63,769 nt of DNA from Acanthaster planci (GCF_001949145.1 NW_019091356.1:3196713-3260481); one strand, 5' to 3'. Positions 21,456-36,513 are shown, numbered from the stretch's first letter. Program-made: numbers and translations. Notes: a model not told the origin generated them from the letters alone.

Positions 21456-24400
21456 CCAGAACCTTGTGTGAGTAGTGTTCATTAGTACCTGCCTGCTAGT
21501 CAACATCAGTCACAATTGATTTGTGTAACAGCATTCATTGATTGAAGATCAGTGTTTTACGCTGTTTGGACAAGAGTTTGTGGTGTAAGCAAGCATGGTT
21601 GGCATGTGACTGGATTAGCGTTCTCTGGCTGAGCCCCCCCCTCCCCCTCTACAGTAGTAAACTAATCTCATTATCACTGTGTTGATAGTTTGGGTACATC
21701 AAGGGGTGTGGGCAGTGATTGCATGAAACAATCAAACAGGAATGGGAACTCTGGAAAACCCCTCTAAAAAGTCAAGATTAGACGCAGTGCTGCTGCCGTG
21801 CTGAACTTAATTAACACGAGTGCGGCAATGGCGCCGCAGTTGCGCTAAACGTCAAACTTGAGTAGAGCAGTGTTGTTCCACTGCCATTTGGAACGATGTT
21901 AGCGCAGCCATGGAGCTATTAAACAGGTCCATGGTGCCGCATACCCTGTCAAGTTAAATGGCTTGCCGTGCCCAATTCAATTTGCCAAGCCGAACTGTGC
22001 TAAACACCGTGCTACATTGCCGTGCCGAACTTAAAAACATTGAATTATTTGAGTGCGGCACAGCAGGAAATTCAGTGCGGCACGGCAGGAGCACGGCGTA
22101 AACCCTAGGCCTAACCTCACCCCTGTCTTTAACCATGTTCATTCATCAGGCTGATACATGTTCATGCATGCATGTACATGTACATGATTTGAGAATTCAC
22201 ACATGACACCAGCAATGCCACTCATGCAGTCTGCATGCCATTGATTATACAATGAACCAATACAATGACCCAGCATCTGCTGTCTGTGCTTGGCATGTTG
22301 AAATCAACACCACTTTCCCAAGGACTTTTGACTCAAGACATAGTCGTTGCATCAGTCATCTGCACTGTACAGGTACTAGTGGAATTCCAATACAAAGTGT
22401 GCCAGGTTTGTTGTCCATGGTCCCAGTTCAGTTCAGACCGTGTAGTTCCATGTCCAGGCCAAGTTGTCATAAACCACTCCCGTTGGCAAAGTTCAAAATA
22501 CATGAACATGTACAGTATAGTATGGGCCTACATGTACATGTAGATCTGTATGCATTCAGTTTGTAAATTGAATTAATACATATTTCAAAATTGTCAAGCG
22601 AACGGTTTATTTTGACCATAAATTAATGCAAGGCAGGAAGTTTGTTCTTGATGGGGCGAGACGATTTCACTTTCGCAAAGGGGCACGAATTATAGAATGT
22701 CAACTTACGTGGGAATTTTTTTAGTGGGCTTGTAGGCAAAGACCAGGGGGTATCAAGGCAGGTGCTTCCGATGTCACAGTGAAGATGCATCTGAATAAAT
22801 GTAAGCTACCACTGTACGTGTAGAGAAAAACCAAGGAGCTGAATGAAATCCTGGGCTTGAAAATTGAGTATTTCGTGTACTTGGTTTGTTTTTGAAAGTG
22901 GTCCTATTTGCGTTTTGTAGCTACATGTATTTGACACTGGTTGGTATTCAAATTGCTAACAAAACCCAAATATGACTTGTTCTTTTGTTGGGGCATTTGA
23001 AGGGTAGGTAAACGCCATTTTCCATTGGGCTGGCCTGTTTAAATTACAGCTTTTGTTTGTGCATTTCCTCTTTCCTTTTTGTGGTATGAACATTTGTATG
23101 TGTGTTTGCATGTATATTAAAATGTTTCTGCTGTTGGCCAACATACATGTTTTTCAGCACCATGTTGCAGAATTTTGATTCCAGAGGCTGAACAGAACAT
23201 AATTCCATTTCTTTAAATGAAAAGAATCTTCCACATTTGTCTAACACTGCGTCAATCCGATGAACATCTCTTGCTGACACAAAGCCCTTCCTAAACCTAG
23301 CTTGTCTCTGGAGTTGTGTTTTCATCCAAGTAATTTGTCATTCGTAAAAGGAATAACTACATGTATTCTAAGCCTAAATTTATAACAGTAACACCTCAAG
23401 CCCGCATACACTCCATCATATGTACTGTACTCCTGAATGCAGAAAATACTTCAATAAATAGCAAGGGCTATTACGTATGTTATCTGTTCAGCCATTGCTG
23501 CGTGACATGACAAAAACAAAAAAGGGAGAGAAAGAGAGACCATTCACGCACAGAATTCGAGGTATGCACGGTTAAAGGAATGGGATGATTCCTCATCAAT
23601 CTGGCATCGTTGAGTTTTGCTCGCACCTGGCTGGGGTTCTTGTTGTGGTTGACATTTTCATTCATCCGTGGACACATCTGATGCAGTCACGCGTTGGGCC
23701 TTAATTTGGAGGGGTGTAGGTGTGCCGCACAGTCTCGTCCTTAGAAGCAGACACAGCCTCGCGGATCTACATGTATCTCATTTGAGGAATTGTAATGTGG
23801 CACTTTACTGCGGAGCGACAAGTAGTTTTTGACTGCAAGTATTCACGAGCCTTGTTGTTGCAAAGCAGTTCCGGGTTTGCTTGTACAGAGTTGAGCTTTC
23901 ATTTGGCAACCCTGTTACATTCTGTTTCAGGTACACACACGTAAACCTGTACTTAAAGATGAAGTCATCCTATGGAAAAGTTTGACTTCTTGGGCTGTCG
24001 CATGTGTGAAACCCAACACCAGAGTTTAGCTTTGTAAATAATAATCGTGGTTTCAGCTCCCTGGCATAGATGTAAAAAGTCTAGATTCATAGTGCCGTTA
24101 AATTAATCAGTCCACATACCGGTAGGTCCTTGAAGCCACCAGCGGCCATCTTGCTGTGCCGAATACAAAGTTTAATAATACAAAGGCTTGCTCACCCTTA
24201 TTAACCAAATTGTTCTTGGCAGGAATACATGTAGTTACAATGACATGCAAATTGTGATCACCTTTGTGCTTGGCACAGTAAGATGGCCGCTGTTGGCTTC
24301 AGTCGGTTGAAGGATATTACAACTCCAAAGTTCAGTCAGTGTGTTTTGCACAAGGGTTTGATATCTCCACTTGTTTGCTTCATAGAGTTGAACTTGCAGG

Positions 24401-25467
24401 TGACAAGATCCCTTTCATATTTTAGCTTTCCTGTAATACTGGTACATGTAATTTGTAAACCTACGGTTGGTTGGCATTTGCACACCGGAAGTTGGTGACA
24501 CATACAGCACCAAAACACACCTTTTTGTAAACACTTGCTGCATTGTCTTCGTGTCACTCCAGAATATTGAAATAATTCTTCTATTTTTGACTGGACAGCC
24601 CCTAAGTATTTTGCAGACACTGTGCATTTATTTTGGTTTCTCTAGTCTGCCTACCGGTATGCATCTAGTGGATAATGTTAGAATGTGTACATGTACATGT
24701 GTGTACACATTTGTGCACGTTCTTTCCCCTTGTAGTGATAGCTGGATATATAAAGTTGGGGCACTTGTGTAGTTTGCAGTACATATTGAGCACCTACCGT
24801 GAAGAACATTGAGGTTTGCGGTATATGTTTAAAAGTAGCACCCTACAGGCCTACCAGCGGGTGTACAGAATTAAGTCCTTGGTTCTTGTTTGGTTTAGGT
24901 TCTGTCAAAAGAGTTGATAAACCAGCTGTGATAGGGAGAGACCCTTTAAGTTAAGGCTGAATACGGGTCTGTCTGCTCCCATTCACTTGGCATCACACAT
25001 TTGGCTTCGGGCAACCAACCCTCTTTCAATTTCAAGAGCTCTGAACGATACTTTGGATGTCCTCACAGCAGTAGCAGTTTATAGCGGTCTGGTACTGTAC
25101 ACCAGGAACTCATTTTGTATGCATTTATTCGGGGCTTTGCCGATCGAAGCCAGGATGAATGGTTGGAATTGGAGGAAGCTTAAATGTCAGCCCGTTCTTA
25201 TTTTGACAGGCTGATGCGGACATGATGAAAATAAACTCTTAATCCATTACAAACAATGTTTGATTAGCGATTTGTTTTTCTTGCTTCAAGCCACAGTGCA
25301 TTACAACCCAGACCTTTGTTTTCTACCCCTCTGTGGTGAAGCATTTCAATGACCCCATTCCAGGATCTGATTCTTAAGAGAAAGCCCCTCTGAAACTGCT
25401 ATTGTAAGCCGAGTTTGGTTGTACAAACAAACAGTGATTTCTTTTATACTTTCATGTTAGTGTTGAA

Positions 25468-25600
25468 CATGAATTCTTAAAGGGGGAAATTTATTTAACC
25501 TTAAGAAGTGTTTTAATGATGGTCTTACGTACATGAATTCTTAAGAAGGAAATTTATTGAACCTTAGGCGTTTTAATGATGGTCTTACAAACATGAAGTT
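25468..25600 (+). repeat. Tandem repeat, 60-64-bp unit, about two copies
   Basis: CATGAATTCTTAA...TTTTAATGATGGTCTTACGTA recurs 64 bp later, and a third start (ACATGAAG) follows 60 bp after that. Confidence 0.7.
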
Positions 25601-28600
25601 CAAGGAATTACATTTTATTGCTATGATGTACATTAACGTGACATACAGTACCAAATGAAGGTAACAGAAATAGGGTACCCCTAGCTAGAATTTTCTGTTT
25701 TAGCATGATTTTTTTTTAAAAATAAACTACACGTTACAGATCACAGCTAATCGTAGAATGTAATTGCTAATACGTAGGGAGGAGTTGTTGTTACTAGACT
25801 GACGTATTCAACACATTTTAAGTTTTAGTTTCATATTTTAATTGTCCCTGGAATTCAAATTTTGAAACATGCGAAGACCAAAGCCTCCGAGGATACTTCA
25901 ACAGAAATAAGGGCACGCTAATGATCACGCTAATGAAATTCGATCTGTCGGATCAAGCATCTCTACCCTACTGCAGCGGCTGCGCAGGTTTTGCCTGCAT
26001 TTTGCCATGGATCTGTTGACTTAAAAGTGAATGTATATTTTTTGTTTGGTTGAGCACCACTATAAATGGACTTGCGACACTGAAGACGAATCGCGGTCTG
26101 GTTTTGTTTATTCTTGTTGTGAAATCTCAGCTGCAGTCAGGTAATAAGAGGGTACTTGGCATTATTGTCTTTGTCACAGTGTAAGCGCATAATAGGTTTG
26201 GTTTTAGTCATATATGTACACTGTACACGTAGGTCTACACTGTACATATAAAATATTGACCCATAAAACAGTGCTCTTTCCTCTGTCAATATTTTTGTAT
26301 CTTGTACCGGTACTTTTGATTTGCAAACTTGAGTGAAATTAAATCTCAACTTTGCATACAGAATACATGTACATTCTTTGTGTTCAACTTTTACAATTGC
26401 AGCCGGCTTTTGTACGTAACTTACATTTGGTTCATTTTGTAAAGCCATCAGATCTTTGTACAGTGTGTTTTATAAGCTGAAAGACTTAAGTTTCAGCTGT
26501 CAGGTGTGAATTAGAAACTTACATGTTTATTGCTTTAACTTTAAACCATATTTGATGCTGCCGCCAATTGCCACTCTGTATTTTGATGTACATGTATGTG
26601 CAAGTTTGTGTACACCTGTAGTTTAGATGAAGGTTTTACATCGTTATGGACTGGTGTTTTTACCTGTAGTTCCAAACTGACTTTCCAACCTGTACAGAAA
26701 TTTCACCCTACAGTACGGCACATGTGTGTACATTATGTACATGTTGAATGTTCATACATTTCAAAACTCAACCTACACTGCATAATATACATTGTTCTTG
26801 TATCGGGACATTAGTGTTGTATTTTGAGCCAGCCCGCAACCAGGGACTGTGAAGTAGACATCTGAAGAGTACAGTTCACAAGTAGTTGCTGACAATCCGT
26901 TTGCACAAGTTCTTTTTGGCCAGCCAGCCAGCCACATTGAACATTTCCTATTGTCAGATGGTAAGACTATCCCCCTTGTGTCTCAGGAAATCGCCAGGGT
27001 CACCTGTTGACCCATTCCTGTTGTGTGGGTTTTTTGTGGGGGGGGGACAGAGAAACCAGAAAGCAAGTGTGGTAGGCAGCAAGTACAAGTGATTCATTCT
27101 GTAAACATTTGCCAGCTGAATACTTCAAATTGCCTCTGTGCCGCAGATTGTCCATTGTTGAAATACACTGCGGCATTAACTGACCGCACACAAAAGACTT
27201 TGCCATCCTGAAAGTGACAAAAAAAAGTATCACATATCAGTAGATTTTATTGGTCATTAATTTATTTCACAGTGAAAGTGACCAAGAGAAAGAATTCTGA
27301 TTTATGTCGGAAGGGAGGACGATGATGTTCCTCATGTGCACTTTACTGGTACCAGTGGCGGATGTTTGAAATAACTCATTCTAATTAGAATGAAAACTAC
27401 TTTATAGCATTCCCAACAAGGACATAAAACTGAATCCCATGTGGCTCTGGTGACAGTAACCTTTGATTTGCCATACCAGCACCGTTCAGCTCCTCCTGGG
27501 TCCCCATGAAACCTACTACTGTAACACTGCATTATGCATTTGGAGCCATAAACAGCCGCATGTATGCGTACTGTATGTGTACATCGAGCCCGGGGAAAAA
27601 AATTCCATCACCGTAGAGTCCATTTTCTATGAATAACCTGACAGATATCAAACTGAGAATTGCCAAGCGTCTGTAACTCAACACCGGAGGGATGACCAGC
27701 CAACTCCAGTAGCCCTTCAGCAAGTGAGTCACAGTGCGTCTCTCTCCCCGAGTGAGCGACACTCTCTGAATACTACCCGTAGACGATCCCAGCTGTGAGT
27801 GCCTGAATGGAGCCCAGTCCTGCAGTTGCCGGGAATGCACATTATAGGGTGTCACAAACAGTGTTTAGATTTTGCAGCGATGGAATTTGCCCTTTCATAG
27901 AGGGCTTTTGTTGGTCTGCCCTCAGGTGTCATTGTTCACGAACAAATGCTTGAATTTTTTTCTCTCTGTTCCACATACATGTACATGCACATGTACACCG
28001 CTTTAATATGAAGCTGCACTATCAACACGATGAAAAGTGGAACTGCAGTTTTGTTTTCCTAACAAGGGAAAGTGTTCTTGAAATGACAAACTGAAATGAG
28101 ATTTGTTACATTGCGTGGGCAGCCAACAGCTTTTATGCACATACCACTTTGTACATGGATTGACTGTTTCTGTGTTGTGCAGGTATAGATCCGTAGTTGT
28201 GTATCTTCTTTCCTTGTTGAAAGGATGGTCCCCTTATTAGGTGATTCTGTAATGGAAAAATGGATTATGAGATAAGCATGAATAGACACAGAGTCTGACC
28301 ATACAAGTGCATATACATGTATGTGAACTTGTGACATCCACGGCGAGATCACATACATGTACATGTAAACATGCATGATGCACTGAAACCAAGCACATGT
28401 TGAATCAGTGCCTTTAGTAAGAGGCTACAACTGTATATGTTTAGAATCTCATACTTGTCTGGAACTTAAATGAACAATGTTATTATTACAGCTAATTTCC
28501 TTGATGTTATCGGCAATTAGGTCTGCCCCAAGCTCCTGGCAGCATTTGTTCAATGCTCTTTTTGGGTTGGTTCTAACTAGAGGAAGTTTAGGAAACGGAG

Positions 28601-28866
28601 TGACGATTTGTCATCGGCACGGCAAATCCTGGTGGAAGGAAACCCAGCTTCCTCAGGGATGCCCACAGATCCTGTTTGTGTACCCTGCCATGTTCTCAGT
28701 TTTTGATTAAGTCCATGCGTCCAGACTAATAGTTAAAGTTAAAGCAAAACGTGACCGTCCCAACAACATGAGGCGGCAGTCAGCAGAGCCAGCCTTGGGT
28801 TAAGAGATCTAGCGCAGTGTGGATTAGGAGGAATTTTTTTCCCTTTTCACCTGGATGTCAATCTTA

Positions 28867-28988
28867 GGCCGTGTCCGAAACGGGCTTCCAGAGCTACAGC
28901 TAGGTCTATTGTCTGCACGTCTCCATGCATTTCCAATGGAGCGAAGACCTAGACCTGGCTCTAGACAACAGATGCAACAGATGCAGCC
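28867..28988 (-). mobile_element. Harbinger-like MITE family C, copy 1 (122 bp)
   Basis: Starts GGCCGTGTCCGAAACGGGCT and ends GATGCAGCC, with TTA on both sides (28864-28866, 28989-28991), the PIF/Harbinger target size. It is the reverse complement of the copies at 41903 and 42025. A diverged partial copy follows at about 28992-29117. Confidence 0.75.
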
Positions 28989-30479
28989 TTAGGCTACTTC
29001 CCTATCATCTGGGCGGCTGGGTCTAGATGTTCACCTGTTGGAAATTTGCAGAAACAGGCTGACAAGTGACAGCGGACCTAGTTGTAGCTCTGGAAACTCG
29101 TTTCGAACACGGTCTGGGTACTGCATCAAAACAAAGAGCACAGTAGAATTCATAGTCAAAGAAAATGGTTGGGCCTTATGGCTCATATTGTGGGATCCAG
29201 TCACCTGCTATTCAAGAATTAAAAGAAAAATACACCAGTCTCAGAAAGACCATGGACATGTAAGTAGCATATTTGTACCTCAAATTCCATCTTTCATTAG
29301 CTGTTCAGCATCAAGCAAATGCATGGTGCGATGAGAGAAACCTGCCGTCGGTTAACCGGTTTGTGTCGTCAGTACTTTGAACCGAGATGAGGAGAGCACT
29401 GTCCAATCAGTTGGGAGAGGCAGGAGGGATTTTGGGTGGAGACAGGGAGATGAGGTTCTCCTGAAGTGGCCCATCTTTTCCATGAGTTCCGGGCACCCGT
29501 CCGTCGCCACATTCTGGGGACGATTGGCCAGAGCCAAAACGTGACATCATTAGGACATGTTGAACAACCCTCAGTCTTTGTTCACTCTTTTTTTCTCTTC
29601 TCACTGGGGAAAGTGCTTAGTGCTGACTGAGACAGGATTTGGATTCTTGCCATCTCTTGGGGCTGATTACTTCAGTGAAGTGGATTTCTTCCCCTCACAC
29701 CCGTTTCATTTCCAACACATGCACCTAGTCACGACTGAAATATTGTAGTGGAGAAACGCAAAGCGATTTCTGAATGGTGTACCCCTTCAAACTCCCTTTC
29801 TCGCATGGCAGTGCGGCCACTTCCTCTTGACAGTCACACCCAGTTCAGTTGGTGGTGTCTTTTTAGTACATCCTTTCACATACCTGCCAATTTCAGGAAA
29901 GTGGAATTGCGTGTTGGTTTTCACAAGCTTCCTGCTGAAGATTTACCTTTCTGTTTTCAAAATGCAGAGAAAATTTGGAGGTTTTTTAATCATACAGTGT
30001 ACAACACAGGAAAATATGTGAACATTGTGATGACTAAAAAAATTGCTGAAACTTGTGTTAAGCTAGACTCAAGTACACATGTCTGTTATTCACTTGATTG
30101 TCTTTTTCATGGAACATGGAACCTCAGGTTTCAGGTTCATTTCCATATTTAGAAGTTAACAAAACTGAATTTATAATAGTATGGGGGAGGTCAGACAAAA
30201 AGTAGAAGCTTGTACTGTGCCCGGCCCCTGTAAGGAGAATATATTTGATTTATAAAATTTTCAGAAAAAATAATAACAATGCAGAAGTGTGAGCCTTATC
30301 TAGCCACAAGACGATATCAAATGTTTAATTCTTTTTGTGCCTGCTGAAAAATTTCTTTGGTCTGTTCAGAAAACACAACAGCAGCAACAACAAAACATTT
30401 TATGTGGGCTCAGATCCCAGCTAAATAATTGCGTTAATTTAATCTTTCATATTGAGTAAGGTCCAGTTTGCATCAAACT

Positions 30480-30737
30480 AATTGTGACCCACTCTGTGAA
30501 AATGAGTCTTAAGTTGCCAGAGCCACTTTGGAGTAAAAAGTCCTTTAGAATAATTTTGCACAGTGAAAACCGATAGGAACTCACAGCAATTTTCACCATG
30601 GAGTATCCACTTTTGTCAGGATGCCAAACTGAGTGATACATCAAAACAAAAACTCAATTTGCTCTTTCCAATACAAATGAAAACTCAAAAAAGTGGCTCT
30701 GGCGACTTACGACTCTTTCACAGAGTGGGTCACAATT
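30480..30737. mobile_element. Foldback MITE, 258 bp, about 50-bp inverted repeats
   Basis: The left arm begins AATTGTGACCCACTCTGTGA and contains GCCAGAGCCACTTT; the right arm contains AAGTGGCTCTGGC and ends TCACAGAGTGGGTCACAATT. The arms match closely over about 50 bp with small indels. Confidence 0.75.
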
Positions 30738-33700
30738 GCAGGTATAGTACTTGTACATGCTGCATCCATATGACTGATTAATTAATGAACAGCAGCAGGT
30801 TGTTCTTGCCTCAGTGGTGATGGACTGCCGGCGATGTGCAACTGCTGAACGTTTCGCCGAAATGTCTCATCGGTATTGATCAACGGACCTGCTCACGAGC
30901 TGCCCATTCAGCTGGCGATGATTACCGCCTGTTATGATTCGGTCAACGGCATTGGTCATTTGTGGTGGGAGGATGTGGCCAGGATATAGAGTGGGAGGTG
31001 CCTCTACCTTGCAGATCAACCTTCAGCTTCTTGGTCGGTGTACCTGCTGCTTTTCATGTGGGCATGTCTGCTGAGGAACTTGGGAACCAGGTCTTTGAGA
31101 AATGCACCAACATTGTATACGTTCATGTAGTGAATACTAAAGGTACCCGATTGGTTAAGGCAAATGGAGATTTCAGACTACATGTACAATGTACATGTAT
31201 GAGCACCCGTACATAGTTTCTTAACAGGTTTTTAAAAGTGCTTTTAACTTAGAATAAAGCACTTTCCATTATTACCCCTGCTCATTGGGCCCAACATTCC
31301 AAATACCATCTCAGCTCCCTGGGGTAGTATACGTGCTTGATACAGCCATTTCAGCACATAGCAGCGAAATCAACCACAATAGCCAATGCTATTCAGGGCT
31401 TTATAATGTAAAAGAAAAAAAAGAAGCGGCACGCATGCACCCCCATTGCTTGTCGCACTCCGCCTAATAAACGCGCCTTGAGATAAATGAATGGCAAGTC
31501 AGACAAAGAGAAATAAACCACTGGCCGATGCTTCAACAATCAGCGATAATCAACATATGTTGAGATACAACTAAGCTTGTGCGCAGACATGTGATTAGTT
31601 CCTCTTCGAAAAGTCCTCCATTACTCAAGCTGAACAGGGCTGTTGTCTGTCGTCAACGTACGACCGGGGCCTGTTAGGGAAATTTGAGTTGAAATATTTG
31701 TATGGGGGGATGCTGTGTGGAGGAGCTTGTGTTCATTGTCCCTCTGCTGTACATATACTGGTACTTTGGGCAGTTTCTCATGAAGACTTAATTTTTTTAA
31801 GATGTGATGTGAAAAAAGAAAAAGCATTTCTTTCCAAGAAATTACTTATTCATTAAGATGTGTGTTTGTACTCTGTATGTTGATTTTGATAAGACCAAAC
31901 AAAATAACAGTTGCGCTTCCAGTTAATACTCGCCCCAACTTTACAAATCGCACTGACCCCGAAATCTTTTTATTGAAAAAGAAGTAAAAATAAAATAGAC
32001 TGTTGCCTACCCTCGTGCTTATTGCAGGAGTGTGAAATATCTGCTTTTTTGTTGACTATGCCGAATTCCATTTGCCACTTTTTTGCCATCAACAGGCCGG
32101 ATTTTCCTTGTTTTTTTTCCTTGTGTAAATGACGATTTTTCCGTTTTTTGAAAATTTTTCTACCGACGTGACGCGACAGCCAGGTCAAATTTTGCATGTC
32201 CTCGTTTGGACACGGAACAGTACTGGAGCTCCATAATGCAGGTGACTGAATATACTGTACATATACACGCATATGTACGGTACGTGCATACAGTGATTCG
32301 TATCTGTGCGGCTTAAAGCGCAAGCCTTGTGTGAAAACAGCATTCCGAGGCCATCCGGTCATTGTTTTGTGATTGACTGCCAAAGAAAGATTGATATTCA
32401 TACATGTACAAGTCTGATTGGGACTTATTACAGCCCTTCCTGCGTGAGTGGTTAGGTTAGTGATGATTAACGATCTCCACTATAACCCATGATAGCATAC
32501 ATTTCACTGTGAATTTACTGGTATGGCTTGATAAGGTTAGTACTTTTTCGCTTTCGCCGGTAGAGGGTTTCGTGACAACTGGTGTGGGGCACACAAAGTT
32601 ATTGCATCATGCATCATCATGCGGATTTTAAGTGCTCTATGTACATGTACATCGTTTTGTACAAGCTTTCAAACAATTTTTTTACATCCAAATGTTCGTG
32701 CGACAAAAATGTACGAGTATAATTGTATAAGTATAAGAGGTTCTGACTTGGACAATCTTGGACAAGACCGTTCCTCAATTTATGAATCTGCAGAAGAAAA
32801 TCCGGATTGAATACACCATAGACCATCAAAATCAATTTTTAATTACAAAAAAAATTCCCCACCCAAAAATTTTTGACCCAAAAACTTTAGGGAAAAAAAT
32901 TCTACCCACCTACATATGCCAAACCTATTTTTATTTGTCAACGTAATAGGAAGCAAGACTATTATTGTGTTTGGCCTAATTTGATTATCTGTCCTCTTTG
33001 TCCATATAACCAGTGTTGCTTCATTTATAAATTTTTTCCACTTATTGGCATGTCATTTCCTTGTTTTGTTTGAACAAACTTTTCATGTGTATGAATGTTT
33101 ACTGTTTCTATCTGGTTTTTTTTTTTTTTTAACAGGTTTAGTTTCTGTTTTTCCTTAAGTGATTACATGTACATGTATCTTGGATTTTTTGTATATGAGT
33201 TAATTGAGATTTATCTTCAGATTTGATTTGAGAAATTTGTAACATTCAAGTTTTGGCCTTGTTACCTCAAGGTTTTGCGACAGCACTGAAGTTGATTTTA
33301 GTGCAATCCAACACCAGGAAGAAGTATCCACCTCAGGTCATTCCATGGCCTGTGTGTGCTTACGAGGTCTCGCTTTTGTGCGGTCAAATGCAAGGAAATA
33401 GAAGCCCCCAAAATATGCCAACTTGGGACTGGCACAAGTCTAGGATTTCTGGCATCTTACCCATCATGGAGTAATGTCATGCTTTGTGCCTCGCTCACTT
33501 GACTGTGACTGGCGGTGGAAATGATCGCTGATGTCACCTCACCCATCCCCCCTCCCCCACCAATCTGTTCTATTGCTGGATAAAAGCCTCGCTTGTCCAT
33601 TACCGGGGTACATCTTGACCAAAGAGGGACAGGATGGCGAGTGAAAATGGCTCTAGAAAATGAGATTTTGTATACAAAACAGAGCAAGAGCATGTGATTA

Positions 33701-35845
33701 GTTTCTCTGCATGCAGACTCGGACATTGGCAAGGGGCATTTCTAGATGTTGTCGTTTGCCGGGGCAGGAAGGAGGGATGCGCCGTACATGTACAACTGGG
33801 AATACAGGGGATGCTGGAAAACTGGATCATATAGCTTTGTGTCAGTTTGTGGCAAACATGAGCAAGGTTGGGAGGGATTCCGTACTCTCCGCGTTGACAT
33901 TGCACTTTCCTCGGATGTGTGAAACTTCCACTCATGGCAACAGGCCACATGTAGTGTCTAATATACAGGGCATAAACAGACTTTGTGGAAAAAAATTTAC
34001 CCTCTGCAAGCCTTGCAGTGTGAAAATGGATGCGGCTACTTTCGTTTCCAATTTGTGTTCGAGAGTTTTGGACCTGGCCCTTGTCAAAGAACCTCCCACC
34101 CCAACTCCCCCCAAAAAGCCTTCATCTTAAGCAACAGCTTTACAGAGCTTTAAAAAAAACAGCATTCAATATTTGGCAAGACTAAAGCATCAAATTTTAA
34201 AAACTATAAAAATGGTAATCACAGTATTCATTTTACCATATTTTATGTACACTGTTGCAGTCTTTTCAGAAAACTTCCTTTATTTAATATTTTAGTATGC
34301 AAACTTTGCAGATTTACTTCAAATTGCCAAGTTGCCCACTTAAAATGTCTCCATGCTTTAGCCCACTCATTTCAGAAAATTCAGAAGCGATTGAATTTCT
34401 TGTGGCAGGCTTAATAGATTGGAAAGCCCATAGCGCAGGATCATTTGTAAAAGAGCTTCACGTAAAGTATCCAGAGGGCAATATTTCTGAAGTGGAATCT
34501 GCGTCATGGATACTCTAGAAAACATCCCCGAAGTGACGCCCCCCCAAAAAAGAAATTGCGCGGAATAAAAATCCCTGACAAAGAAAGTTGATACGCTATC
34601 AATAATGGTTGTGCTTTTGCACGAATTTGTATGAGCATTTTTTTTTTTGGCATTTGCTTGCTACGTGTATAGAATTACACTTTGGGCAACCATACAGACA
34701 TTTTCCCCGCACCCTGTGTATGTGCTAAATTTTTGTGCTTCGTCTTTGTTTGTTGTGTTTTTTTATTTTTTGGGGATGAGAAAAGGCATTATTGTGTCCA
34801 TGATCGTTGTCCTGTACTAATTAACAGTACAGGTATTCACATCTCCATTAGATATGAAGACATAAACCTTCACAGTGTATTTTCACAAAGGATTTTATTG
34901 TTTCATTTTCACAGTTCAAAGAGGGTTTTTTGGGGGGGGTCTGTTGTTTAGTTCGGGCTCTCACTTTACTTGTACATGTGTACAGTGTCCCCCCACTGTG
35001 TTGAATATGCATTATTTTGAAGACAAACATTGGTAGTGCACATGTACGGATGTGTCATCCTGTGTTCAAAACATGGAACCTCATTGCTACAGTAAGTGTT
35101 TGCGCAAATGTTGCAGATAGTGTACCTGTAATGTATTTTAGGGGACTTGAAAACATGTGTTATAATCATCACATCATTCTCCCAAGTAAATGTACCGTAC
35201 AAGTAATACAGTACATACGCACAAGAAGATCTCAAGCATCTTGTTATGCATGTATATTTTTACCACTGTGATCTTCACTTTCGATACATGTGCTGAAAAC
35301 TGTACGTGAGTACTGTGCACAGCCCAGCTGTGCACTCAGGGAATAAGGAAGTTGGCAATTCACACATACTGCACACACTTCCTGTTACATGTACATTTTA
35401 TTGGCCACCTTGTTTCACTGTTGTATCCAGTACCTCTTGAAAATGCCGGTAATTCATAGTGTTAAACATTATTCTGAATTTTTGTTTTTTATGTACATGT
35501 CCATGTAAATGTACTCTAATTTCCTTATCGGAGTGAGCTGTTTTTTGGGTTTTTTCAAACTCTTTTTGCGTGCTTTTTACCTACAGGAAAAGGATTGCTT
35601 TCACGGAAAAGCATATTGTGTTACCCTACATGTACCTTGTTGAAATGAAGATTCAATTGTGGCTTATTTTCTGTTGTTTTTGCGATGCAGTGTTCGTGCG
35701 TGTGTTTATACACTATCTACTCTCGGCGCTCTGGGTGGGACAAGGAACAATCTGCCCTTGTAATTCAAGTCACTTTGAAATCTAAATCCATGGTGTGAAA
35801 AAAAGACCTGTATATGTACATATACATGTATGTGTTGACATGTAT

Positions 35846-36066
35846 GGGTCATTCTGTAAATTAGGGGTGCAATTCTTTTGGGTCCCTGTCACGCCTGACA
35901 TGATTTTATTCAGAACGTATTTTCTAATTCCAAGAGTGATAAATTAATGCAAATTACCTGCCGAACAAATAGAAATAGTTTGAAATTAATTTAGTGATAT
36001 TCCATGTCAAATTACATGGGTCGGGTATAACAGGGACTTTGGGACCCCGAATTTGTAGAATAACCC
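35846..36066. mobile_element. MITE family D, copy 1 (upstream of first coding exon found)
   Basis: Left end GGGTCATTCTGTAAATTAGG and right end GAATTTGTAGAATAACCC are inverted repeats. The interior (GCCGAACAAATAGAAATAGT) matches the copy at 37121 in opposite orientation. Confidence 0.7.
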
Positions 36067-36513
36067 ATTTATAAAAATTCGTGTTCTTTTACATTGATGC
36101 TTTTGTAATTATACGGTATTAATTTACAGCGTATCTAATTGCATTTTGTGGAATGGAGAACTGTTAATTTTTTTTTAATATCATTTGAAAATTGTCACAT
36201 TTTGGTCGAGTTTTGTGAAATTCCAAAGTCTGTTTCTGGAATTCCTACCTCAAATGCCTTTACTGATGGCCAACTTATTTCTAGTTTGGCAGTCGGCACA
36301 TAAATTTTCCTCTGGAGAAAATTGTGCATGTAAATCCACAAAAAGAGAGTTTCATTTTATCAACACTGCACCAGATGCTAATTTGTCTTTCAATTGATCC
36401 AATTTTTGTTTTTGTTTTTACAGATCCACTTAATTTTCCTTTTGACTGATTTGATGATAAGGGAAACAAGCCTACATATGCACATCTTCGGTTAAACAGC
36501 CTCCATCTTTCAG

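Larger units (their letters stand above)
15920..36513 (+). other. 20-kb gap / probable first intron region of MYO10
   Basis: No exon with recognisable homology was found over 20.6 kb. It contains many short palindromic ACATGTACATGT words, a 463-bp hAT-like MITE (20576-21038), a Harbinger-like MITE (28867-28988), a foldback element (30480-30737), a truncated MITE (16954-17117), a 60-64-bp tandem repeat (25468-25600) and a GCACGGCA-rich repeat (about 21790-22110). The short first coding exons of MYO10 (about 30 residues) should be in here but I could not identify them. Confidence 0.6.

Noticed and set aside
28477-28710. 77-codon open frame with GNGVTICHRHGKSWWKE, considered as the MYO10 TRVWL exon
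   Set aside because: No alignment to the SH3-like N-terminus beyond scattered Trp and Gly, and no matching phase.
29026-29334. Open frame with a TVWV-like stretch in the long intron
   Set aside because: It overlaps a diverged copy of MITE family C, so it is repeat-derived.
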